Source of the DNA: Deltaproteobacteria bacterium
Lineage (GTDB): Bacteria; Desulfobacterota; Desulfobaccia; Desulfobaccales; 0-14-0-80-60-11
Assembly (NCBI GenBank): GCA_016875015.1
Contig: VGSJ01000017.1
Location: forward strand, 1 to 44,319
Length of the DNA: 44,319 nucleotides
Direction of reading: 5' to 3'
Part shown: piece by piece, positions 15,674-22,879 of the stretch
How positions within the stretch are numbered: the first letter of the stretch is position 1
How the letters are laid out: each line of letters starts with the position of its first letter
Program-made: the position numbers and the translations under genes
The notes under the pieces: model-generated
What the model was told of the DNA's origin: nothing
Databases searched by the model: none
Seen by the model: the letters and a program-made list of their open reading frames with translations, nothing else

Positions 15674-16237
15674 ATGTCCGCTATATCAAAAGATTCAAAA
15701 TTTATTAAATCAACGACGTTGATTATTATAAGCTTGCTTTCCTTAATCGGTTGTATTAATTCTGATCGAGGCAAACTTGCTGAAGATGCTATACTTTCAA
15801 TGAAAAAGCTGGAGGCGAAATGCAATATTGGAATCAATTACAATGACTACACTAAAGATTTAGGAGAGACTGCTTACTCAGTTCGTCTATTCGTAGATAG
15901 TAAAAGCGCTGATAAGTTTCCAAATACAAAAACACATCTTGTTAAAGCCTTTGAACACTATAAATTTGCAAAAGATGTCTGGGAATTTACAGTGATTAAT
16001 TTCCGTAGGCAGCCTCCTGGATTTATTGGTATGGGAGGACCACATGAGGAAACCATGAGAAGCCACATATTAAAAACCTATCCGGATGCACCAAACGCAC
16101 TTTCAAGTCCCCCTCCTTGTTATCAAAAAGACTCATTATTGCCATACATTTGGAATCAAGCGTCTGTAGAAATAAAGAAAGCATCTGACTCCCTCGAAAA
16201 AGAAAATAAAAGCTGGTTTTCAAAGTTATGGGGGTGA
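15674..16237 (+). CDS. Putative lipoprotein cargo, paralogue of 17599-18249
   Basis: The 187-residue protein starts at the second ATG, which is properly spaced from GGGAG. A signal sequence ends in a lipobox (SLIGC, Cys near residue 30), so it should be a membrane-anchored lipoprotein. The mature region has MKKLEAKCNIGINYNDY and LGETAYSV. The protein at 17599-18249 shows the matching LKKLESRVQVGISYKDY and LGETHYKV, then a similar helix ending near a Trp (KDVWEF / NNIWGY). The two form one family of unknown function. The region is markedly more AT-rich than the structural genes, suggesting separately acquired cargo. Confidence 0.7.
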   Translation: MSAISKDSKFIKSTTLIIISLLSLIGCINSDRGKLAEDAILSMKKLEAKCNIGINYNDYTKDLGETAYSVRLFVDSKSADKFPNTKTHLVKAFEHYKFAKDVWEFTVINFRRQPPGFIGMGGPHEETMRSHILKTYPDAPNALSSPPPCYQKDSLLPYIWNQASVEIKKASDSLEKENKSWFSKLWG

Positions 16238-16319
16238 GGCTTGATGGGTTTGAAAAGAACCCCAGTCTCATGCTTTTTAATCCCACCATCATTTTTGCGC
16301 CGTTAGGAGTTTATAGGCC

Positions 16320-16435
16320 CCGATCCGCGAAGAATTCGCACAAAAGGGTTAAGTAAAATCCTGACTTTGCCGACTAATTTTGTACTATGATGCTTTCTTA
16401 AGGGCAATTCGGGTTTAAAAGAGGAAACTTTTTAG
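16320..16435 (+). promoter_or_regulatory. Duplicated leader/promoter repeat, copy 2
   Basis: The second copy of the leader repeat lies just upstream of the CoiA-like gene. The -35-like CTGACT and -10 TACTAT are 16 bases apart. The shared end GAGGAAACTTTTTAG lies 19 bases before the ATG. Confidence 0.6.
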
Positions 16436-16454
16436 CCTTGACATTGGGGCCTAT

Positions 16455-17249
16455 ATGCAGGTTGCCCACGATCAGGCAAATTCCAGGTGCATAGCTTGGG
16501 AAGTCGAAAAGTCTCAAGGGCCTTTTTATTGCCCGGAATGCAAGGGCGCGTTGATTCTCAAGAAGGGCAGAGTACGTGAACACCACTTTGCCCACAGACC
16601 GCCCTTCACATGTCAGTACAGTAGCGGCGAATCTGAAATACATTACAGAGCTAAACGTGAACTATTTACCGCGCTTTCTGCCCATCCCCTCTGTAAAAAA
16701 TGTGAGCTTGAAAGAAGTCTTAAAGGCGTACGCCCTGACATCAGCCTCTACATTGAAAACCATCCGGTCGCGATAGAGATTCAAAGGTCCTCAGTAACGG
16801 TTGACGATATAATTAAGAAAGCGGAAGCCTATAATAGGCTTGGAACATATCTCCTATATCTTTTCCCAGAGTCAGGACCTAACCTTACCTGGCGGGACAA
16901 TGAACAAGAATACGTATGCAGGCCGAATCAATGGGAAAAGTTCCTTCACTCTATGTTTTTTGGAAGAGTTTACTACTGGGTAGGAGGGTTACAGGTAAGG
17001 CCGTATCATTTCTCCGAATTCAAAATATGGGTAGAACCAAGGTGGTGGTATGATGAGGATGGTGATTCCCATTATGGTGGCGATTATGATAAAAAATCAA
17101 AATTAATGAAGATGCCAATAGATCACCCGGATGTAACATTGAATATTGTAGAAGATTTCCATGGGAGAAATAGAGAAAGATACGAGTTGGCTAATTTTAC
17201 TATTCCAAGCTGTAAGCTTTGGATGGATGGTTATGACATTTGGTGGTAA
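16455..17249 (+). CDS. CoiA-like nuclease-domain protein
   Basis: This 264-residue protein resembles the competence-protein CoiA family. An N-terminal zinc-ribbon-like part has FYCPECKGAL and REHHFAHRP. Next come SGESEIHYRAKREL and a PD-(D/E)xK-type nuclease core, GVRPDISLYIENHPVAIEIQRS (split here as RPDISLYI and VAIEIQRS), with the expected Asp and Glu-x-Gln. CoiA itself acts on incoming DNA during transformation; stand-alone relatives occur on mobile elements. The C-terminal third is Tyr/Trp-rich and unfamiliar. The gene is AT-rich and sits in the cargo segment. A role in acting on competing DNA is inference. Confidence 0.75.
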   Translation: MQVAHDQANSRCIAWEVEKSQGPFYCPECKGALILKKGRVREHHFAHRPPFTCQYSSGESEIHYRAKRELFTALSAHPLCKKCELERSLKGVRPDISLYIENHPVAIEIQRSSVTVDDIIKKAEAYNRLGTYLLYLFPESGPNLTWRDNEQEYVCRPNQWEKFLHSMFFGRVYYWVGGLQVRPYHFSEFKIWVEPRWWYDEDGDSHYGGDYDKKSKLMKMPIDHPDVTLNIVEDFHGRNRERYELANFTIPSCKLWMDGYDIWW

Positions 17250-17309
17250 GTATAGAGTGTAATATTATTCTATAGAATTTAAAATATTAGCAAAAAACAA
17301 TTTTCCAGA

Positions 17310-17528
17310 TTACAAAAGCTTAGGATGCGGACGCAAATCATTAGCTTTAATCTCAGCCTCACGATCGTTTTCTGCAAAGAACATAGTGATAAAATAATCA
17401 TGTCCTTCGAGATGCCGAACTGATTTCAGATTTTCTTCAAATTTTTGAGCATCTGAAAAATATTCAAAGTAGTTAACCAAATGGTTATCTCTATTATCAG
17501 TGTGAATTCGATACACATAATAAGGCAT
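17310..17528 (-). CDS. Hypothetical 72-aa protein
   Basis: A small soluble, acidic-aromatic protein starting MPYYVYRIHTDN, with an AGGGAGGGA ribosome-binding site upstream. It contains alternating charged segments (FEYFSDAQKFEENL, then FFAENDREAEIKAND) suggesting a compact alpha/beta fold. I do not recognise the family. It lies in the AT-rich cargo region and reads towards the CoiA-like gene. Confidence 0.6.
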   Translation of the reverse strand: MPYYVYRIHTDNRDNHLVNYFEYFSDAQKFEENLKSVRHLEGHDYFITMFFAENDREAEIKANDLRPHPKLL

Positions 17529-17598
17529 TAAACAAATCCCTCCCTTTGGGTGTTAGACATAATATCCATGTCTTCGGTTATTGATAGCCTTGTTAGGC

Positions 17599-18249
17599 TT
17601 ACTGAGCTTTTCTTGTCTTTGATTTAGATGGGCGGGGGGGTGATTCAATTTCTGATTCCGTATTTTCAATCTTAATTTCATCAGCATTTACTAATTTAGA
17701 TGCTATTTTAATTTCATCAGATGCTTCGTTCCAAATAACAGATAGAACTTGTGTAATTGATATAAATGTTCCACCGCCACCATAAGAGCTTAATTTAACT
17801 TTACGATAGTCTTTCATTATCTGATCGACAAATATCTTCGCAGCCTCCTTCCTTCTTTCATCACCTTTCTTTATTAAATCATTAGTAATGCTATTAGTGC
17901 TATATTGATATTGATGTGGCAAAGGCGGTTCTTCTCTATATATTATATCAGATCCCTTACCAGCGAATTTATATCCCCATATATTGTTGGCATAAATATA
18001 ATGGTTTAACGCCTTCTCTATTGAATTTCTTAACTTAGGATTTTTGTTAGACTCAGGACTATCTAAATAGTGTTTGACTTTATAATGTGTTTCTCCCAAA
18101 GCTGGTCCATAGTCTTTGTAAGAAATGCCCACCTGCACCCTTGACTCAAGTTTTTTCAGAGCTTCAATAGCCTCTTTAGCTGATTGGGCATTTGCTATCC
18201 CAGCAAACCAAAAAATTAAAATAATAGAAATTGGCAGTAATTTTTTCAT
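17599..18249 (-). CDS. Secreted protein, paralogue of the 15674-16237 lipoprotein
   Basis: A 216-residue protein with a classical signal peptide (KKLLPISIILIFWFAGIANA, likely cut after ANA). The mature part shares the LKKLE-x-VGISYKDY, LGETHY and IWGY landmarks with the lipoprotein across the cargo region, but here the signal is cleaved rather than lipidated. A central Gly-rich SSYGGGGTF loop and a C-terminal lysine-rich tail (RPSKSKTRKAQ) follow. Function is unknown. Two divergent members in one 3-kb cargo segment suggest they act together or are alternatives. Confidence 0.72.
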   Translation of the reverse strand: MKKLLPISIILIFWFAGIANAQSAKEAIEALKKLESRVQVGISYKDYGPALGETHYKVKHYLDSPESNKNPKLRNSIEKALNHYIYANNIWGYKFAGKGSDIIYREEPPLPHQYQYSTNSITNDLIKKGDERRKEAAKIFVDQIMKDYRKVKLSSYGGGGTFISITQVLSVIWNEASDEIKIASKLVNADEIKIENTESEIESPPRPSKSKTRKAQ

Positions 18250-18363
18250 GGCAATTCCCCTTTTGCCTCAGAGATTATTTAGGAAGCCAGCATAGCAAGC
18301 TTTTGAGGAGAAATAAAGGGTTATGGGAAGTCACTTTTGAAAAACACAGATTGTATGTGTGGA

Positions 18364-19143
18364 TCAGCCTTCTTTAGACTTCTTCTGGCCGTATGACTCA
18401 CGCCGTTTAGCGGTTATCAGGTCCTTGTTTTTGGCGTGTCTCTCCCGCCGCTTCGCCCGTTTAGCCTCAAGGCGGGCCTTGGCCGCTTCCGCCTCTTCCG
18501 GGTCCTTCTCGAAAAGGCTGATTTCCCCACAGCTTAATTGATCGCTTACCCTGATAATCATGCCCCGGACGGCGTGGGGTTGTTTGTCCTCCATTCTGGC
18601 GATTTCGGCGGGCCGGAGTTGAAAGAGCTTGTTTAAGAGATAGAGTCTTATCCCTTCGGAAAAGCTCCCGGAGCGCTCTTCCACCATCTTTTTCCAGGGT
18701 TCAAAATTGTGGGTATCCTTCCCCCCGTCCAGGGCTTCAATTATGGCTTGTAGGCGCTTGAGGGCGGCTTGATAAACCTTCCTGGCCTTCTCAACAGTCG
18801 TGTCATACTTGACGGCCAGGTCCTTATAGGTCCATTTATGAAAGAACCGGTCAATGAAAATCCCGGTCTGCTTCAGGTCAGGGTTGAAGCCCCCAAAGGG
18901 AGATTCCGCTTCCGTGGTGAAAACCTCTATGGGTTCACCAGTCTTATCCGAAACCTGGGGTAGCTCGGATTCGCGGATAAACTTCTTTGACTGGGCAAAA
19001 ATGATGCTGATTTCCTCCCCATTTTCGCCTACCCCCGTCTTCTCGAAAACGGTCAAGTTATCCTGGGCAAGGTAAAGTTCAACCGGCCTGCAAGGGATAC
19101 TGCACCCTTCCCGGCGGGCGCATTTTTCACAGACGCCTTTCAT
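18364..19143 (-). CDS. Putative regulator with Cys cluster and sigma-like helices
   Basis: The start is placed at the ATG at 19143, one base after the previous gene's TAA with AGG just upstream, so it is translationally coupled. The protein of about 259 residues opens with CEKCARREGCSIPC, a four-Cys cluster that could bind zinc or an Fe-S centre. Near 110-150, YKDLAVKYDTTVEKARKVYQAALKRL has the spacing of a sigma region 4-type helix-turn-helix. A second helical segment is LRPAEIARMEDKQPHAVRGMI. The tail is Lys/Arg/Glu-rich. It is the last gene of the packaging operon. A DNA-binding late regulator is my best guess. Confidence 0.55.
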   Translation of the reverse strand: MKGVCEKCARREGCSIPCRPVELYLAQDNLTVFEKTGVGENGEEISIIFAQSKKFIRESELPQVSDKTGEPIEVFTTEAESPFGGFNPDLKQTGIFIDRFFHKWTYKDLAVKYDTTVEKARKVYQAALKRLQAIIEALDGGKDTHNFEPWKKMVEERSGSFSEGIRLYLLNKLFQLRPAEIARMEDKQPHAVRGMIIRVSDQLSCGEISLFEKDPEEAEAAKARLEAKRAKRRERHAKNKDLITAKRRESYGQKKSKEG

Positions 19144-19144
19144 T

Positions 19145-19591
19145 TTACCTGAACCGGCCCACGGCCCCTCTTTTGATAAGGGGCCGTAAAATATCCAAAG
19201 CTCTTTGGCTGTGGCGGGGCGGATTCTGGCCGGGGTCAAGCTTGAATGAAAGCATTCCCCCCAGGCTCACGGCCTGCAAGCCCACGCCCTCAGTATCATA
19301 CCGGAGCAAATGCAGGGCTTCTTCCGCTTGGGCCTGCTTCAGGGCGGCCAGGATTTCGGCCTTTTGGATAGCCGTGTAACGATCCGCCAGGGTCTTATCA
19401 AGCTTCCACCACAGATTGAACTCAAGCTCATTCAGGGACCGGAAGGCCATAAGCAGGGCCGCGGCCTGGGTTGCCGCGTCCGCCGCTAACCAATCATCGG
19501 TATGGAGACGGTCTGCAAAATGGGCTTCCGCCCCGTCTTCATCTATCCAGGTGTTATATCCCGCGTCCGGGTAAGCGATTAGATCACTCAT
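19145..19591 (-). CDS. Head-tail connector candidate (DnaT-like/gp6-type family)
   Basis: A 148-residue phage protein starting MSDLIAYPDAGYNTWIDEDGA. Small phage proteins with this opening (IAYPDAGYNTW and a following WLAADAATQAAAL helix) are usually labelled DnaT-like or head-completion proteins and stand just after the minor head gene, as here. It overlaps the end of that gene by four bases. It would close the portal and offer the docking point for a tail, which in a satellite would come from a helper. Confidence 0.6.
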   Translation of the reverse strand: MSDLIAYPDAGYNTWIDEDGAEAHFADRLHTDDWLAADAATQAAALLMAFRSLNELEFNLWWKLDKTLADRYTAIQKAEILAALKQAQAEEALHLLRYDTEGVGLQAVSLGGMLSFKLDPGQNPPRHSQRALDILRPLIKRGAVGRFR

Positions 19592-20730
19592 TGGCTCATT
19601 AACTCCTTTAAATCCTTAACGCTTTTGAGTTTGCCTTGATAATAAAGGGACTCAACTTTCAGCTTGCCGGATTCCACCAGGTTAAAACGGGTAGGGCCAA
19701 GGGCTTCACGGGCAAAGGCCACGTCTCCGGGGTCTGAACTCTTGACCATGGATTGCATCCAATCGCGGTAGTTCATTTTTCGGTCCACAAACTTGACCTC
19801 ATAGCCCCGGTAAGCCGTGGAGGTTGTCCCGTCCTTGTGATGAACCGTCCGGGGATCGGTGTCAAGGCGGGCTATGCGCCGGGCCGCTTTGTCATATGCA
19901 GGCCCCGCGGCGTCTTCAAAGGGCACGGTTTTCCCGTCAACTATCACGTCTTTCATGACCGGGTAGAGGAAGCAGCGGCAACCATAATGCACGGGCGGCG
20001 CGGGGGCGTCTTTAAGATCATATTCCTGACTGTCCAGGAAGGCGCAATATTCACAAGTCTGGCGGTCAAGTTCGGCCTGAAAACGGAAACCCCTAAACCG
20101 GTCTGCATTCGCCAGGTACATTTCCCGTTCGGCCCAATTCGCCGCGCTATGCAGGGCGGTCCTCAAGACGCGCTGGGCAGACCTCGCGCCAATGTCCAGG
20201 GCCTTTTGAATGCTGGCCGCGGACTCTTTCATGCTTTCATCCAATAGCAGACTTTGCCGGGCCGCTTGAAGTACCCGCTCCGCGGCTGAGGTTTCCAACT
20301 TTTTCAGGTAGTCATTGAAGAAAGTTCCCTCAATTTGGCTGCTATCCCACCAGGCCAGGGCGCGTTCTTTTGTGACATGTGACCACTTCAAACCCGCCGA
20401 CACGTTTTCGGGAAGACTTCCTTCAATGATCCCGTTGATAATTTCCGGCGTGGCCATGGCCGTTTCAACAGCCTTGGCCTTCATGTCCTGGCCTATGCCC
20501 TGGTAGATTTCGGCCAGGGTTTTTTCAATTTCGGCCTTCCGCTTGAGAAGAAGGGCCTTCTTCCTTTCCAGGGAAGGGGTTGATTCCGCCGCCGCGGTCA
20601 ACCTCATGAGCTTGCCGGTGATGGTTTCTAAGGCCCCTTCCAAGGTTTGGGCAATATCATCCCCGTAGGCATTGACCAAGCCTTCAAGCCTGTGGGTGAA
20701 TTTATAGCGTTCGTCAAAATAATTATTCAT
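19588..20730 (-). CDS. Phage minor head protein (SPP1 gp7 / Mu F-like)
   Basis: A 380-residue head-morphogenesis protein. The C-terminal domain carries the family landmark RQTCEYCAFLDSQEY followed by HYGCRCFLYPV, the Cys-rich gp7/MuF signature (about 225-275). The N-terminal part is long and helical. Such proteins are packaged in the procapsid and can be ejected with DNA. The ATG overlaps the stop of a small upstream frame (ATGA) and the 3' end overlaps the connector gene. Both overlaps support a single operon. Confidence 0.85.
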   Translation of the reverse strand: MNNYFDERYKFTHRLEGLVNAYGDDIAQTLEGALETITGKLMRLTAAAESTPSLERKKALLLKRKAEIEKTLAEIYQGIGQDMKAKAVETAMATPEIINGIIEGSLPENVSAGLKWSHVTKERALAWWDSSQIEGTFFNDYLKKLETSAAERVLQAARQSLLLDESMKESAASIQKALDIGARSAQRVLRTALHSAANWAEREMYLANADRFRGFRFQAELDRQTCEYCAFLDSQEYDLKDAPAPPVHYGCRCFLYPVMKDVIVDGKTVPFEDAAGPAYDKAARRIARLDTDPRTVHHKDGTTSTAYRGYEVKFVDRKMNYRDWMQSMVKSSDPGDVAFAREALGPTRFNLVESGKLKVESLYYQGKLKSVKDLKELMSQ

Positions 20731-20952
20731 GTTATTCCCATAGAAAGCCGGGCGTATTCGGGAGAAGAAAGGTAATAAATATCAAGCGCTTGCACGAAGG
20801 GCAGTCTCCCCGGAAGGCCGAAGCCCTCCGGGGATTCCGCTTTGCTGCATTGACCACAACGACAACGTGGGAGTTGCCCCCAATGGGCTTCCCGCCTGTT
20901 GGCCGCCAGGCGGTAGGCCGTCTCCCCCGGCCTGTCTGGTAAGGGCGCGCCA
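20727..20952 (-). CDS. Small unassigned phage frame with no standard start
   Basis: A reading frame ends with TGA at 20727, overlapping the minor-head ATG as ATGA, the usual coupling in this operon. Its residues look like protein: LPDRPGETAYRLAANRREAHW, then RCRCGQC, LPGRLPFVQALDIYYL and SPEYARL. It opens after a TAA at about 20953 and has no ATG, GTG or TTG early on. Either a non-standard start (CTG), a frameshift from the overlapping frame that begins ATG at 20971, or a sequencing error must be assumed. A 79-codon frame in another register covers the same bases but has a less protein-like composition. Confidence 0.4.
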
Positions 20953-20985
20953 CGACTCGCGCCCCGCCCATATCGTTACACCACG

Positions 20986-21489
20986 CTAACCGGCTGTGGT
21001 GGTTGTGGTTGAAGTGGTGGTAGTCGTTGTGCTGGTGGTGGTTGTGGTAGTCGTTAAGCCGGTAAAAGGCCGCGTGCTGACTTCCCGCGTTAGGTGGGCG
21101 GAAAAATTAATCCCCGTGGCCACGGACCCGGAAACCTCAGTATAGAGCCGCACGTAAGGCCAGACGTAAAGCCCCTTCACATTAGAGAAGGGCAACACGT
21201 ACCGGCCCGTCAAGGAATCCTGATCCCCGCCAAGGACTTCTTTGGCCCCGATTTCCAGAATGGCCAGGTCTTCCACATAGGCGCTGAAGTCATGGGCGGC
21301 GGAACCTTGAAGCTTGACCCGGTAAAGCTCATCGCCAGAGTCAATCTCCAAGGCCGCCACGTCAATAACCAGCTTCCCTTCTACCAGTTCACGCCCCAGG
21401 TTGACCACCTTGGCTTGACCGCCCATGGCCCCGGCCAAATTGGAAGCCACCAGGCCCGCTTCTTTCAGTTCATGTTGTACGTCAAACAT
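20986..21489 (-). CDS. Capsid cement-like protein (Bbp16-type) with Thr-rich tail
   Basis: A 167-residue structural protein encoded directly after the major capsid gene. The start MFDVQHELKEAGLVASNLAG, the acidic strand-rich middle (LVIDVAALEIDSGDELYRVKLQGS) and its position resemble the Bbp16 cement protein of BPP-1-like podoviruses. The last 25 residues are almost only Thr and Ser, encoded by ACC/ACT-type triplet repeats. This is unusual for a cement protein and may form a flexible surface spike on the capsid. Confidence 0.65.
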   Translation of the reverse strand: MFDVQHELKEAGLVASNLAGAMGGQAKVVNLGRELVEGKLVIDVAALEIDSGDELYRVKLQGSAAHDFSAYVEDLAILEIGAKEVLGGDQDSLTGRYVLPFSNVKGLYVWPYVRLYTEVSGSVATGINFSAHLTREVSTRPFTGLTTTTTTTSTTTTTTSTTTTTAG

Positions 21490-21507
21490 GGCTCACCTTC
21501 CTTCCGC

Positions 21508-22428
21508 CTAAGCGTTCTTCACGCCGCGGAGACGGGCGGCGGCGCGGGGATGAAAGACGGCCAGGCCGCAAATCCACTCAATCAGGGTCCGGTAGGCCGT
21601 CCCTCCTGAGTATAGGCCCATGTCAATTACGTCCATTTTGCCGCATTGCAGGCCGGAGACGTATTCCTTCGCGCCGAAGCGGACGGCGTAAATGCTGGTA
21701 CAAACGGAAGACCCGCCGCCAGGGGCCGCTTCATCAAAGGCCAGGATCGGGTTATCGGCTTCATCGTTTTCGATAACGGCGATAGGCACGCCCGCATAAG
21801 CCGTAAGCAGACGGCCAAAGGCGTCCGAAACGGTTTCAATGGCCTGGTTAGCCGCCCTGACCAAGGTGGAGATTTTCCGGCGCATGGTCTTGTTCATGAA
21901 AAGCACGTCCGGGCCGCCCGCCACGGCGTCAATGAGTTCGTCCAGTTTAGGTAGGCTCAAGACGTCTCCCCCGGAAGTCGAACCCATGTTAATCACCTGG
22001 CCGCCGGTCAAGCGTTTTTGTAGGCCGTCAAACCCCTTGGGGTCCTCGTCCGTGTCGCCCTTGAAAAAATTTTTGCAGTGGAACAGGGCCGCGGCCTTGG
22101 CCTTCAGTCCGTCATGAATGGCCCGAAGGTCATTGATGTTTCCCTGAGTCTTAACCAAGGCCCGGTCAACATCGGAGACGCCGCCCATAATGGCCAGGGT
22201 TTCGGTAATGGGGTTGATTACCCCGGTTGATTCCGTGTAGCCTTCGCCGATCCCGCGGAAGGCGATACCCGGAAGGGCCTCTTCCTGATTGTACTTATAG
22301 GAGTCGGACGCCACGTCCCGGAAGGGCAACCGTTCCAGGATCGGGGAAGTCCGGGGGAAGACTTCAATCACCCCGCGCTGCAACGGGGTCTGTGAGAGTT
22401 TCGCAGCTTCAAGCAAAGTCAGAGACAT
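21508..22428 (-). CDS. Major capsid protein (HK97 fold, BPP-1-like)
   Basis: A 306-residue capsid protein starting MSLTLLEAAKLSQTPLQRGV. Its landmarks follow the order seen in capsid proteins of this type: an N-arm with VIEVFPRTSPILERLPF, an E-loop region with YTESTGVINPITETLAIMGG, then a P-domain helix and the A-domain with LDELIDAVAGGPDVLFMNKTMRRKI. No separate protease gene and no long N-terminal delta domain are seen, which fits use of the separate scaffold-like protein encoded just upstream. Confidence 0.85.
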   Translation of the reverse strand: MSLTLLEAAKLSQTPLQRGVIEVFPRTSPILERLPFRDVASDSYKYNQEEALPGIAFRGIGEGYTESTGVINPITETLAIMGGVSDVDRALVKTQGNINDLRAIHDGLKAKAAALFHCKNFFKGDTDEDPKGFDGLQKRLTGGQVINMGSTSGGDVLSLPKLDELIDAVAGGPDVLFMNKTMRRKISTLVRAANQAIETVSDAFGRLLTAYAGVPIAVIENDEADNPILAFDEAAPGGGSSVCTSIYAVRFGAKEYVSGLQCGKMDVIDMGLYSGGTAYRTLIEWICGLAVFHPRAAARLRGVKNA

Positions 22429-22440
22429 GATTCACCTCGT

Positions 22441-22836
22441 TTAAGTTTTGTACCCCGACACGCGCATTTGGTGGGGGGTCATGGCGTTAAGGTCCGCCAC
22501 TTTTTTGTCACCGGGCCGTTTGGAATCCAAGGCGTCCGCCTTGGGCGGGTTGAAAATCCCCTTGGCCTGGGCCTGGCGAATCCACTTGATTTGCTGGCCG
22601 GGCGGCATGTCGGGGATTAAATCCCGGAATTCTTCCGGCACTTCTTCTTTCAGACCGTCCGCCACGGCCTGAAGCTCGGTTTCCGCCTGTTTCTTGGCCT
22701 CATTCACCTGTTGAAAGCGGGCATAGGGGACGGTCTTTTCCTGGTTTTGATCCGCCCGGTCCTTACCATCGCCTTTATCGGGTGCGTTCCCGGCGGGCTG
22801 ATCCTGGGTATTTTGGTCATTCGGGGTATCGGCCAT
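22441..22836 (-). CDS. Scaffold-like capsid assembly protein
   Basis: A 131-residue protein from the ATG at 22836, eight bases after GGAGG; the upstream ATG would bury that ribosome-binding site. The first 40 residues are Asp/Asn/Gln-rich and disordered. A coiled-coil-like stretch follows (YARFQQVNEAKKQAETELQA), then PGQQIKWIRQAQAKGIF, and a basic C-terminal tail ends RVSGYKT. This is the composition of phage scaffolds, and it lies between portal and major capsid genes where scaffolds belong. Confidence 0.65.
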   Translation of the reverse strand: MADTPNDQNTQDQPAGNAPDKGDGKDRADQNQEKTVPYARFQQVNEAKKQAETELQAVADGLKEEVPEEFRDLIPDMPPGQQIKWIRQAQAKGIFNPPKADALDSKRPGDKKVADLNAMTPHQMRVSGYKT

Positions 22837-22879
22837 TTCTTGAACCTCCATTTAACGCCTGGGAGGGCGGATTTTTCGG

